Below are positions 43,188 through 50,822 of a DNA stretch of 64,000 bases, one piece after another. Position numbers and translations under genes: made by a program. The DNA is taken from the NCBI RefSeq assembly GCF_900114995.1, contig NZ_FOUX01000006.1:744001-808000 (forward strand). The letters run 5' to 3'. Source of the DNA: Chitinophaga sp. YR627. GTDB taxonomy: Bacteria; Bacteroidota; Bacteroidia; Chitinophagales; Chitinophagaceae. The notes beneath the pieces are model-generated. The model was given only the letters and a program-made list of their open reading frames with translations. It was not told the DNA's origin and made no database searches. The number at the start of each line of letters is the position of its first letter. Position 1 is the first letter of the stretch.

Positions 43188-43396
43188 GTTGGTATTTAGG
43201 CAGTTTTGTTGTCCGGGATAATGCCAGTGCTTGCGAATACCTTCTCAATTTGAGTGGCTGTTTATACATTTGATAAATCAGGGCTGTTAGTTAGCCTTTG
43301 AACTGATTCAGGTAAGGTGGTTACCGAAAGCATTCGTTAACGGTATCCTATCCTGCCAATCTGATAAAACCTTCTCAACATGAGAAGGTTTTTTTT
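43188..43396 (+). ncRNA. Candidate structured small RNA or leader, about 200 nt
   Basis: A TATTTTTG box at 43174-43181 matches the Bacteroidota -7 consensus and would start RNA near 43188. The body can fold: a long imperfect helix at about 43302-43364 pairs AGG, AGG and TACCG blocks on the left with CGGTA, CCT and CCT on the right. It ends at a perfect intrinsic terminator (43366-43396). The segment ACCTTCTCA at 43239-43247 repeats the 5' arm of the terminator and could pair with its 3' arm as an alternative fold. It may be a 6S-like RNA or an attenuator for the porin gene that starts at 43563. No start codon with a sensible frame was seen in it. Confidence 0.4.
43366..43396 (+). terminator. 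Strong intrinsic terminator upstream of porin gene
   Basis: AAAACCTTCTCA (43366-43377) and TGAGAAGGTTTT (43381-43392) form a 12-base-pair stem with a 3-base loop, followed by more T. No protein gene lies directly before it, which is why a small RNA or attenuated leader is proposed. Confidence 0.85.
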
Positions 43397-43562
43397 GTTT
43401 TCGTGATGTGGCGGTATATCAGGAAAAAGGGCGGATACCCAGCCTGGTTAAGGGGTTTGTAGTATTTGAGCGCTAATACCGAAGAAGATGGTATATCGTT
43501 TGGCATAGGTGTGGAAACTAACGAACGATTGTTTGATAGGCGAACAAAACATTACAAAACCA

Positions 43563-44930
43563 ATGAAAAAAGCAATTTTAGTATTTGTACTAGCTACAAG
43601 AACTGTATGCACTATTGCACAGGACACCACCTCTACTACGGAAAAGATCCCGTTTGAGGGAATTGATCAGACCTGGCAGAATGGAAGTGACAGAAGAGAA
43701 TATTCTGTATTTCAAGACATGAAGTTTTTTACTCCCAGCATTTTGATGGATGTAAACTATACTCATTCCTTTAATAAACCTAATGACAATACGGTAGTTG
43801 GTTCTACTGCCCTGGCCCGTAATAATGAGGTGCAGCTGTCGGCGTTGCATTTCGGAGGCGATTTCTACTATAAGGGCGCCCGTGCCAGGGTCATGACACA
43901 GTTTGGTACAAGGTCTATTGTTGTACCACGTAATGATGTTAGCCCTTATCGCGGACAGTACCAGCTGGCAAACGTATATCGTTACCTCAGTGAAGCATAT
44001 GTAGGTTATCATATCAATAAATGGTATGGTATTAATATTGACGCGGGTATGTTCATGAGTTACATCGGTCTGAACTCTTATTATCAACCGGAGAACTGGG
44101 AATATCAGGCATCGTTTACATCTGATAACACGCCATGGTTTTTTAACGGGTTACGTGTTCAGATCTATCCTACAAAGAATCTGAAAATTGAACCATGGAT
44201 TATTAATGGCTGGCAGAGCTATGGTAAATTTAATAAAATGCCTGGCTTTGGGTTTAACGTTACCTGGATGCCAGACAATAGCAACCTGAAATTGCTGACC
44301 AATGATTACTATGGCTCTGATGCCGGAGGGCTTCCTGAAAGAAAGCGTTTCCATTCAGACAATAGTTTACTGGTAAGGTATTATAACAAACCTAAATCAA
44401 GAGGTATTAGCCGTATGGCATTTTCTCTGACTGGTGATATTGGTTTTGAAAAAGGCGGTGGTGTAAATGGCTTCAAGGGGGATAGTGTAAAAGGTCCTGC
44501 ACAGTATTTTGCGAGTGCAATGTTTTACAACCGTATCTGGTTTAACAGAAATAAATTTGCATGGACTGTGGGTGGTGGTATCATGAGTAATCCGGGAAGA
44601 TATCTTGTGCTTTATCCTACAGGTCAGGCAAGTCCGCTGCCAAACCCTAACAATCCGACACAAACTGAGGGCGCATTCCCATTCAGCGCTAATCCGGGCG
44701 ATAAGTTTAAAGGCTGGGATATGTCTACAAACTTTGACTATATGCCTAATCAGAGTCTGACATTCCGTTTTGAGCTTGTAAACAGACATGCGAATGTTCC
44801 TTATTTTGCAGGAGAAGGTGGTGTTACCTCTCAGACGGGATATTCAACCACTCCATTAGACCCTAACTGGCGTCCAGACCTGGTTAAGTCTGAAACGAGA
44901 TTCATATTGGCCGCTTTATTCAGATTATAG
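43563..44930 (+). CDS. Outer-membrane beta-barrel porin (BBP2/OmpL-like)
   Basis: The 455-residue protein has a signal peptide (MKKAILVFVLATRTVCTIAQ); ATG at 43563 is preferred to the open frame start at 43509, which has no signal-like N-terminus. The mature part has alternating aromatic strands typical of the putative beta-barrel porin-2 group: FFTPSILMDVNYTHSFNKPN, LSEAYVGYHINKWYGINIDA, GMFMSYIGLNSYYQPENWEY, TPWFFNGLRVQIYPTKNLKI, PGFGFNVTWMPDNSNLKLL, and a C-terminal strand SETRFILAALFRL ending in an aromatic-x pattern suited to BAM insertion. It would form a channel or surface barrel in the outer membrane. It stands alone, with a possible RNA leader before and a terminator after. Transported solute unknown. 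Confidence 0.85.
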   Translation: MKKAILVFVLATRTVCTIAQDTTSTTEKIPFEGIDQTWQNGSDRREYSVFQDMKFFTPSILMDVNYTHSFNKPNDNTVVGSTALARNNEVQLSALHFGGDFYYKGARARVMTQFGTRSIVVPRNDVSPYRGQYQLANVYRYLSEAYVGYHINKWYGINIDAGMFMSYIGLNSYYQPENWEYQASFTSDNTPWFFNGLRVQIYPTKNLKIEPWIINGWQSYGKFNKMPGFGFNVTWMPDNSNLKLLTNDYYGSDAGGLPERKRFHSDNSLLVRYYNKPKSRGISRMAFSLTGDIGFEKGGGVNGFKGDSVKGPAQYFASAMFYNRIWFNRNKFAWTVGGGIMSNPGRYLVLYPTGQASPLPNPNNPTQTEGAFPFSANPGDKFKGWDMSTNFDYMPNQSLTFRFELVNRHANVPYFAGEGGVTSQTGYSTTPLDPNWRPDLVKSETRFILAALFRL

Positions 44931-44950
44931 TGCATTCTTTTAAAATAGAT

Positions 44951-44984
44951 AATGCTCTCCGGGAACGCCGGGGAGCATTTTTTT
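44951..44984 (+). terminator. Intrinsic terminator after porin gene
   Basis: AATGCTCTCCGG pairs with CCGGGGAGCATT (one U-G pair), followed by seven T. Confidence 0.88.
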
Positions 44985-45034
44985 ATCCCCATATTAGGGG
45001 ATATGGGAGGGTATCGCCGCACGTTTTTTAGCCG

Positions 45035-45042
45035 TATATTTG
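45035..45042 (+). promoter_or_regulatory. -7 promoter box of thioesterase gene
   Basis: TATATTTG matches the Bacteroidota TAnnTTTG consensus and lies 26 bases before the ATG at 45069. No convincing -33 box was found at the expected distance. Confidence 0.5.
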
Positions 45043-45068
45043 CGGCCACATAAAAACGGTAGTAAGTC

Positions 45069-45497
45069 ATGGAGTATTCAAAAATCTATAAGGTAAAAGA
45101 AGAGCATATCGACGTGCAGGGTATCATGGATGGTTTGTACTATCCTTTTTACATGGAGTGGTGCAGACACGATTATATTAAGGAAGTGCTGGGTTTTGAC
45201 TTTGCCGAAGAAGCTGCAAAAGGTGTGCATATGGTATTGTCTCAGTATACCCTGAAGTTTTTACGTTCCCTGAAAAAGGATGACGAATTCACTGTAACCT
45301 GTGAACTGCATGCCGATGCTGGTGGTCAGCCGAGGCTGCATTTCAAGCAATCCATCATCATGAATGGTAAGGTGATGACAAGCGCCGTATTCACAGGTAC
45401 CTGTGTGGCTGCTGCAGGAGGCCGTCCTTATCTGCCGGCTGAGATGGCGGAGAAAGTAAAAGATGCTCCTAAACTGGATATCGCAACACTGAAATAA
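45069..45497 (+). CDS. Hotdog-fold acyl-CoA thioesterase (YbgC/FadM-like)
   Basis: The 142-residue protein is a single hotdog domain of the 4-hydroxybenzoyl-CoA thioesterase type. Features are VKEEHIDVQGIMDGLYYPFY with MEWCRHDYIKEVLG (the long central helix) and the strands VLSQYTLKFLRSLKKDDEFT, VTCELHADAGGQPRLHFKQS and KVMTSAVFTGTCVAA. The usual catalytic Asp of YbgC-type enzymes (in DxDxxGVVYH) is represented by the D of HIDVQG or IMDG; which one acts is not clear. It cuts acyl-CoA thioesters in the cytoplasm. It is a single-gene unit with its own promoter box and terminator. Family call is strong; substrate chain length unknown. Confidence 0.9.
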   Translation: MEYSKIYKVKEEHIDVQGIMDGLYYPFYMEWCRHDYIKEVLGFDFAEEAAKGVHMVLSQYTLKFLRSLKKDDEFTVTCELHADAGGQPRLHFKQSIIMNGKVMTSAVFTGTCVAAAGGRPYLPAEMAEKVKDAPKLDIATLK

Positions 45498-45517
45498 GAC
45501 GTTTTGTTATAGTTAAT

Positions 45518-45553
45518 ATTCCCGGATGACGACAGTTGTCCGGGATTTTTTTT
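45518..45553 (+). terminator. Intrinsic terminator after thioesterase gene
   Basis: TCCCGGA and TCCGGGA arms with an 11- to 12-base loop are followed by eight T. Confidence 0.85.
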
Positions 45554-45702
45554 GCATCACAGCGATTGTGCCGAAACCGGACAGCCCAGCCCGTGAAACT
45601 GGACATATATTATTTGTCCGGAATAGCGCAAAGGAAATTTGGTACACAGAATAGCCTAAATTACGATGCTGAACAATCTGTGTAACCCAATTTCCTTTGT
45701 AT

Positions 45703-46629
45703 ATGAAAAAATGCATGACCTGGTTCATGGTCACGACCCTGGTGACCCTCGCCGTTTCCTGTAAAAAGGATGCTGCGCAGCCGGAACGATCTTCAGACAC
45801 TAAAGAAGCAGCTACAGAGGCATTACCTGCCCATTTCAAAGTAGCTTATTATGCCTTTGATGCTACCCCTAATCAGCTGCCGCTGACACAGTTTGCCAAT
45901 GATGCTAATGTAGTTGTCCTTTTCGAAGGTACTGCCTGGGAGATGGCTGATTCTGCGCATTATGGCAGTCCGAACGCCTATATCCTGAATGTCAATCCCA
46001 ACTACCATTCTTACAAAGCCATCAAAGACCATGTGAAGGTCTTACAGCAACGTGGTGTAAAGGTCCTGATGAACGTTGATGACGCACCTTCCTGGAATAC
46101 GACCACACCATTCACCACTTACAACGGACAGGGACTGAACTATCAGCAGTTTGCCTCCTTTGTAAAGACCTGTATCGTTGACTCTCTGCATTTTGATGGT
46201 ATCGCACTGGATGTGGAACACCTGGGCAGTACAGCCGCCAATACCAATTTTACGAACCTGGTTAAACAGTTTGGGACTTATTTCGGTCCGCTGTCATCTA
46301 ATAGTGCCAATACCGTGTATACTGCCGCTATTTACAGTGGTGCGCAGGCGGGGTATGCCATCGGTCAGACGCCTTCAGTTGCCCAATACCTGAACTTCGT
46401 GGAAGACATGGGTTATTTTCAGAACAATACGACCCGCTTTAACCGTTGGGCCAATTCTATTGGTTCTGCCAAAACAATGATCGGTGTTTCCAAACAATAT
46501 AATACGCTCAGCAACGCTACAGCTGCCGCTTCCTGGTTGCCTTCCAGTGGCAATAAGGCCGGTATCATGGTGTTTGCCGGGAACGTAGATTCTGCCTATA
46601 CGAATACCATATTCAGGGCATTGAATTAA
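45703..46629 (+). CDS. GH18-like glycosidase lipoprotein
   Basis: The 308-residue protein starts at ATG 45703 with a signal peptide and lipobox AVSC (Cys20). The mature part resembles GH18 TIM barrels of the chitinase/endo-beta-N-acetylglucosaminidase group: FKVAYYAFDATPNQLPL at strand 1, GVKVLMNVDDAPSW at strand 3, and the active-site strand FDGIALDVEHLG, where D165, D170 and E172 match the D-x-x-D-x-D-x-E motif with Ala168 replacing its second Asp. The catalytic Glu and the assisting Asp before it are kept, so activity is possible. It ends with AGIMVFAGNVDSAYTNTIF. It is likely a surface or periplasmic lipoprotein acting on GlcNAc-containing glycans. No SusC/SusD pair sits beside it. Substrate unknown. 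Confidence 0.82.
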   Translation: MKKCMTWFMVTTLVTLAVSCKKDAAQPERSSDTKEAATEALPAHFKVAYYAFDATPNQLPLTQFANDANVVVLFEGTAWEMADSAHYGSPNAYILNVNPNYHSYKAIKDHVKVLQQRGVKVLMNVDDAPSWNTTTPFTTYNGQGLNYQQFASFVKTCIVDSLHFDGIALDVEHLGSTAANTNFTNLVKQFGTYFGPLSSNSANTVYTAAIYSGAQAGYAIGQTPSVAQYLNFVEDMGYFQNNTTRFNRWANSIGSAKTMIGVSKQYNTLSNATAAASWLPSSGNKAGIMVFAGNVDSAYTNTIFRALN

Positions 46630-46655
46630 AGATGTCAGCCAGCTTTAGAATCAGA

Positions 46656-46690
46656 GAGCCATCTTTCCCAGAGAGAGGTGGCTTTTCTAT
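46656..46690. terminator. Weak hairpin between convergent genes
   Basis: GCCATCT (46658-46664) pairs with AGGTGGC (46676-46682), one wobble pair, followed by TTTTC. It lies between the GH18-like gene and the end of the kdp operon. Confidence 0.5.
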
Positions 46691-46692
46691 TT

Positions 46693-48393
46693 TCATTCCG
46701 CAGCGAACAGGGGCAGGGTAAATCCGAATGTACTTCCTTCTCCCAGCGTACTATCCACCCATATCTGTCCTCCCTGTGCCTCAATAAACTCCCGGGAGAT
46801 GGACAGGCCTAATCCTGTACCTACTTTTTCCGGCGTACCGGGTACTTTGAAATACCTGTCGAAGATCCTGGAGAGGTACTTTTCTTCGATCCCCCGGCCA
46901 TGATCTGCTACGGAAAACGCAACGCTGTTATTACGGACAGTTGTGGTCAGTTCTATCTCGCCATCTTCCGGCGAATACTTCACGGCATTGGTGAGGAAGT
47001 TCGTCAGTACCCAGGCTGTTTTCTCCGGATCTGTCATGATCTTATGTGCATGGGTGTTGTTGTGAATGCGTATGGCGATATTCTTTTGCTGTGCCAGTGC
47101 GCTGACGGTATTGGTGGCATTATCGATAATGATATCCGGGAATACAGGTTCTATCTTCAATTGTATATGGCCCGTTTCCACCTGACTGATATTCAGCAGT
47201 TCACTGGTGATCTTCAACAGCCGGTTGGCATCATCTGTAATACTCCTTACCAGTTCTTCCTGTTCTCTGTTGACTTCTCCCACCCGGGTGTCAGTCAGCA
47301 GCTGTGCACTCATTTTAATAGAGGCGATCGGTGTTTTCAGTTCATGTGAGATAGTAGCGATGAAGTTGGTTTTCGCTTCATTCAGTTCATGGAAGGGGGT
47401 GATATTCCGTAGTACGATCACCTGACCGATCACCTTTTCATTATTGGTGACATTGCGTATATCGAGGTGGAAATAGCTTTCTTTCTGGTCGGCAAAGATC
47501 TTCAGTTCTTTCGCCGGACTATCCGTTTTCAGCAGACTGCGCATCAGGTCATTGTTGACAGCGATATCGGGGGCATATTGTCCCATGATCTCTACTTCGC
47601 GGAGTCCGAGTAGTTTCTCTGCGACTTTATTCAGGAAGAGCAGGTGCCTGTTTTCATCCAGTCCGATGATACCATCATTCATCTGGTTGATGATGGTGTC
47701 AATACGGCTTTTCTCAAATTTTATCTTCGCCAGATTACTATGCTCGTATTCATCGAGTTTTTCGGCCATACTGTTAAATGCCTGGGCCAGTTCGCCGAAT
47801 TCATCATGTTGTGAGATACGGATCCTTTTAGAATAGTCTTTGTTCACGATCGCCTTTATACCATCAGAAAGGGCTTTTACCGGCTCACTGATAATACCGG
47901 GGAAGTTGACGGCCAGTGTAAATGCGATCAGTGCCAGGAAGCCAAAGATGATCATGGTGAAATTACTAAAGCGTCTTGCGTTGCTTTCAGCGAGTGAGTT
48001 TTTACGAAAGATCGCCTGTTGGTTGGCGGTATTGATCTGGTATATTTTCCGGCGGATAATACTTTGCAGGGAATCATTATCGGGATCGTGCCTGAGCTGT
48101 TCGAAGATATTCCTGACGGCGGCAGTCGCTGCTGCTTCTCCCTGTTCGGTGATATTGGCTTCCTGTTTTACCAGGTTGTCGTTGAACTCACGTAATACCG
48201 CTGAATCAAAAGGTACGCGATCCATCAGGGACAGCATATTGTTGCTGTACACGAGGGTTTCGTAGTTGTCTTCCAATATCAGGCGCGCGTCCTTTTTCAG
48301 CTGGTGTATGGAGTAGATACCCAGGATACCGGAGATAAGAATTGCGATAAATAAGAATCCGATGCCTATACTTAATTTCGTCTTGAGGCGCAT
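46693..48393 (-). CDS. Membrane histidine kinase with HAMP and PAS domains, downstream of KdpD
   Basis: The 566-residue kinase has TM1 (about 9-30), a periplasmic four-helix-like sensor segment (to about 145), TM2 (about 147-168), HAMP (about 170-225), a PAS-like domain (about 235-340: TIINQMNDGIIGLDENRHL), HisKA (His354 region: FIATISHELKTPIASIKM) and a HATPase with the N box (NFLTNAVKYSPEDGEI), G1 (ADHGRGIEEKYLSRIF) and G2 (GTGLGLSISREF). It starts one base after the KdpD stop and so is the last gene of the kdp operon. Since the KdpD here lacks a kinase core, this protein probably supplies it as a separate chain. No response-regulator gene is attached; the sigma-54 regulator at 57098-58447 is the nearest candidate. 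Confidence 0.94.
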   Translation of the reverse strand: MRLKTKLSIGIGFLFIAILISGILGIYSIHQLKKDARLILEDNYETLVYSNNMLSLMDRVPFDSAVLREFNDNLVKQEANITEQGEAAATAAVRNIFEQLRHDPDNDSLQSIIRRKIYQINTANQQAIFRKNSLAESNARRFSNFTMIIFGFLALIAFTLAVNFPGIISEPVKALSDGIKAIVNKDYSKRIRISQHDEFGELAQAFNSMAEKLDEYEHSNLAKIKFEKSRIDTIINQMNDGIIGLDENRHLLFLNKVAEKLLGLREVEIMGQYAPDIAVNNDLMRSLLKTDSPAKELKIFADQKESYFHLDIRNVTNNEKVIGQVIVLRNITPFHELNEAKTNFIATISHELKTPIASIKMSAQLLTDTRVGEVNREQEELVRSITDDANRLLKITSELLNISQVETGHIQLKIEPVFPDIIIDNATNTVSALAQQKNIAIRIHNNTHAHKIMTDPEKTAWVLTNFLTNAVKYSPEDGEIELTTTVRNNSVAFSVADHGRGIEEKYLSRIFDRYFKVPGTPEKVGTGLGLSISREFIEAQGGQIWVDSTLGEGSTFGFTLPLFAAE

Positions 48394-48394
48394 G

Positions 48395-49519
48395 TCAGGA
48401 AAGAATTATGATGTCAATGTCCGATTCTGACAGCTTACCTAACAGCTGGGAGAAAACGGCTGTATTCAGCAGCATCCCCATTACATTCAAATGAGGTTTG
48501 CCGAGGCAGATCGTAGTGACCTTTTTTTCGTCGGCGGTCTGCATAATACTTTTAGCAATATTACTGTTTTTTACCTTTATGACTTCTCCACCCAGCTCCA
48601 TTGCGAGTTTGAAGTTATTGATCAGGTGACGTTGTTCTGCCAGACCGATCTTGTCGCCATCTTCTTTGGGTGTCTGTACATAGAGCACATACCATTTGGA
48701 CTGATAGTAAGCGGCCAGTCTGGCGGTTTTACGAATGACCTTTTTAGCGATCACATGATTGCTGCTGACGCAGGCCAGGAAACGTTCATTCCGGGGATGT
48801 GCGGTGCGGGGGAGGGAAGATTCGATCTTACGTTCTACCTGGGTGGCCACTTCCTTGAGGGCCAGTTCCCTGAGCTGTAGTATTCTCTCCGGCTGAAAGA
48901 AGTTTTTCATGGCAACGGCGATCTTGTCCGCGGTATAGATCTTACCTTCTTTGAGCCGGGTGACCAGTTCGTCTGCCGTCAGGTCGATGTTCACCACTTC
49001 GTCCGCCTGTTGCAGTACGAGGTCGGGAATACGTTCGGCCACATCTACACCGGTAATATTCTTTACTTCATCCTGCAGGCCTTCGATATGCTGGATATTG
49101 ACGGCGCTGATGACATTGATGCCGGCTTCCAGTATTTCCATCACATCCTGCCAGCGTTTCTCATTTTTACTGCCTTCGATATTGGTATGGGCCAGTTCAT
49201 CGATAACGACTACTTCCGGGTGCAGGTTCAGGACCGCCTGCATATCGAGTTCTTCCAGCGCTTTGCCTTTGTAGAACAGTTCCCTGCGGGGAATGATGGG
49301 CAGTCCGTCGAGGAGGGCATGTGTTTCCGCACGGTTGTGTGTTTCTATATAGGCGATCTTGATATCGACGCCATTGCGTAGCAATGTCCTGGCCTCCTGC
49401 AGCATGCGGTAGGTCTTGCCTACACCGGCGCTCATTCCGATGTATATTTTAAACTTTCCTCTTCTGGACTGACGGATCAGGTCGAGGAAGTGCTGGGCGT
49501 TATTGTCTTTGTCGCTCAT
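48395..49519 (-). CDS. kdpD: Short KdpD: KdpD sensor domain plus USP domain, no kinase
   Basis: The 374-residue protein holds the KdpD N-terminal domain (about 17-225), with the Walker A stretch IYIGMSAGVGKTYRMLQEA, AYIETHNRAETHALLDGLPI, VVVIDELAHTNIEGSKNEKR and VNIQHIEGLQDEVKNITGV, then a universal-stress-protein-like domain (about 245-374: FLACVSSNHVIAKKVIRKTA, ending SESDIDIIILS). The membrane segments, GAF and kinase core found in enterobacterial KdpD are absent. The length is uninterrupted, and the next gene is a complete membrane kinase, so this is a split arrangement and not a broken gene. The protein is cytoplasmic and should sense potassium or a nucleotide signal. A structured terminator-like element lies between it and the GNAT gene upstream. 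Confidence 0.94.
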   Translation of the reverse strand: MSDKDNNAQHFLDLIRQSRRGKFKIYIGMSAGVGKTYRMLQEARTLLRNGVDIKIAYIETHNRAETHALLDGLPIIPRRELFYKGKALEELDMQAVLNLHPEVVVIDELAHTNIEGSKNEKRWQDVMEILEAGINVISAVNIQHIEGLQDEVKNITGVDVAERIPDLVLQQADEVVNIDLTADELVTRLKEGKIYTADKIAVAMKNFFQPERILQLRELALKEVATQVERKIESSLPRTAHPRNERFLACVSSNHVIAKKVIRKTARLAAYYQSKWYVLYVQTPKEDGDKIGLAEQRHLINNFKLAMELGGEVIKVKNSNIAKSIMQTADEKKVTTICLGKPHLNVMGMLLNTAVFSQLLGKLSESDIDIIILS

Positions 49520-49533
49520 TTGCTGTAGTGTTC

Positions 49534-49614
49534 AAAAAACTCACTTTCCGTCCAGGCCCAGGCTGTTCTTCTCATGAGGAGAAGCGTCCCGATGCTTGGT
49601 ACGGAAGAAGTGAG
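49534..49614 (-). terminator. Structured terminator/attenuator inside the kdp operon
   Basis: On the minus strand the outer arms CTCACTTCTTCCGT and ACGGAAAGTGAG pair with a small bulge, the inner CTTCTC and GAGAAG form a hairpin, and CCAAGC can pair with GCCTGG. Six T follow the outer stem directly. It lies between the GNAT stop (49633) and the kdpD start (49519), so it would reduce expression of the sensor genes relative to the transporter genes. Confidence 0.6.
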
Positions 49615-49632
49615 ATCAATCATGTAAGAAGA

Positions 49633-50226
49633 TCAGTAAGCGCCTGCTGCTAACAGCAGCCCTTCTTTTTCTTCTTCTTTTTGCACGGCAGGAGGCGTAA
49701 AAAGCATTGCCGTACAGAGGCAGTTCTGGCACCCTTTCTTTTGCAGGATATTAAAGTTAACACAACTCTTGCATCCTTTCCAGAATTCAGGGTCCCTGGT
49801 TATTTCATTAAAGGTGACTGGTAAAAAACCTAATTTGCTGTTCATGCGCATAATGGCCAGTCCACTTGTAATGCTGAATAGTTTTGCCTCCGGATATTTT
49901 TCACGTGACAACTGGAATATTCTCCTTTTGATACGGGAGGCGATTCCCTGTCCGCGGAATGTCGGATTAACGATCATACCTGAGTTGGATACAAATGCGC
50001 CGTTGCTCCAGCTCTCTATGTAGGAGAAGCCCACCCAGATCTTATTTACGGTCAGTGCGATAACGGCTTTCCCTTCTCTTATCTTTTTCATAATAGCGGA
50101 TACGGAACGTTTGCTGATACCGGTACCCCTTGCTTTGGCGGATGCTTCCATTTCAGCCGTGATCATAGCGGCATATTTACAGTCGGAGAGCACCGCCTTT
50201 CTGACTATTACTCTATCGTTGTCCAT
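49633..50226 (-). CDS. GNAT-family N-acetyltransferase with C-terminal cysteine cluster
   Basis: The 197-residue protein (ATG at 50226 preferred to an upstream start at 50310 that would overlap kdpC) has a GNAT fold: VIVRKAVLSDCKYAAMITAE at strand 1, VIALTVNKIWVGFSYIESW, the acetyl-CoA loop VNPTFRGQGIASRIKRRIFQ, and ITSGLAIMRMNSKLGFLPVT. The tail is unusual: FWKGCKSCVNFNILQKKGCQ followed by NCLCTAML, with five Cys in about 20 residues, which could bind a metal or cluster, then an acidic stretch. It starts 12 bases after the kdpC stop and is part of the kdp transcript. From memory, similar GNAT proteins with a cysteine tail occur near arginine-biosynthesis genes in Bacteroidota. Substrate unknown. 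Confidence 0.85.
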   Translation of the reverse strand: MDNDRVIVRKAVLSDCKYAAMITAEMEASAKARGTGISKRSVSAIMKKIREGKAVIALTVNKIWVGFSYIESWSNGAFVSNSGMIVNPTFRGQGIASRIKRRIFQLSREKYPEAKLFSITSGLAIMRMNSKLGFLPVTFNEITRDPEFWKGCKSCVNFNILQKKGCQNCLCTAMLFTPPAVQKEEEKEGLLLAAGAY

Positions 50227-50237
50227 TTCGGGTTCGT

Positions 50238-50801
50238 TTATTTTAATGTATCGAGTGCGATATTGAGTTTGAGTACGTTTACTTTTGCAGGACCTGCCAT
50301 TCCCAGCCATGGGCCGCGGATATGATCAGATACGAGTGCCATCACTTTATTTTCTGAAAGATGACGTGCAGCTGCGACGCGTTTTATCTGTATCATCGCA
50401 GCAGCAGGAGAGATGTCCGGATCAAGCCCACTACCTGAAGCTGTTACCAGTTCGGCAGGGATGTCTTCCCTGTTGATACCAGGGTTATGTATCAGGAAGG
50501 TATCGATACGTTCCTGTACCAGTTTTTGATAGTCCGGATTGGAAGCTGCTTTGTTGGAACCTGCGGAGCTGGCTGCGTTGTAATCAACGGCAGAGGGACG
50601 GCCGTTGAAGTATTTATCATCAGTGAATTTCTGTCCGACGTTTTCGTAGCCAACTACTTTCCCATTTACAGAGATTGTTTTCCCCTTTCCCTGTCCCGGT
50701 GCTGCTTTGGATACGGCAGCGATCAGGGCTGGATACAGTACTGCGAGTACAAGTATCATAAAAATGGTGAGTTTTACAGATGGCCAGATATACTTTTTCA
50801 T
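50238..50801 (-). CDS. kdpC: Potassium-transporting ATPase subunit C
   Basis: The 187-residue KdpC has one N-terminal membrane helix (VKLTIFMILVLAVLYPALIA) and a periplasmic domain with the family stretches GYENVGQKFTDDKYFNGRPS, YNAASSAGSNKAASNP, GLDPDISPAAAMIQIKRVA and GPAKVNVLKLNIALD. It stabilises the KdpFABC complex and is needed for high-affinity potassium uptake. It follows kdpB by 21 bases and precedes the GNAT gene by 12 bases. The length matches the family. Very secure. Confidence 0.97.
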   Translation of the reverse strand: MKKYIWPSVKLTIFMILVLAVLYPALIAAVSKAAPGQGKGKTISVNGKVVGYENVGQKFTDDKYFNGRPSAVDYNAASSAGSNKAASNPDYQKLVQERIDTFLIHNPGINREDIPAELVTASGSGLDPDISPAAAMIQIKRVAAARHLSENKVMALVSDHIRGPWLGMAGPAKVNVLKLNIALDTLK

Positions 50802-50822
50802 GGTAATTGTTTTGAACTTATT

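Larger units (their letters stand above)
42984..43562 (+). other. Intergenic region with hairpins and possible small RNA
   Basis: No gene is seen in 579 bases. A hairpin at 43034-43059 (GGCCGAAGTAC with GTACTCCGGCC, one mismatch) may end the 90-residue gene's transcript. Further on lie a short hairpin with T5 (43148-43168), a TATTTTTG promoter box, and a structured stretch closed by a strong terminator at 43366-43396 (listed separately). Confidence 0.5.

Noticed and set aside
42984..43562. tRNA or tmRNA gene
   Set aside because: No cloverleaf, no CCA end and no tag-peptide frame were recognised; only generic hairpins and a terminator are seen.
46693..49519. KdpD broken by a stop into two pieces
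   Set aside because: The short KdpD ends cleanly after a USP domain and the next gene begins with its own membrane helix, periplasmic sensor and HAMP domain, which KdpD does not have in that order. It is a split arrangement and not a frameshift.
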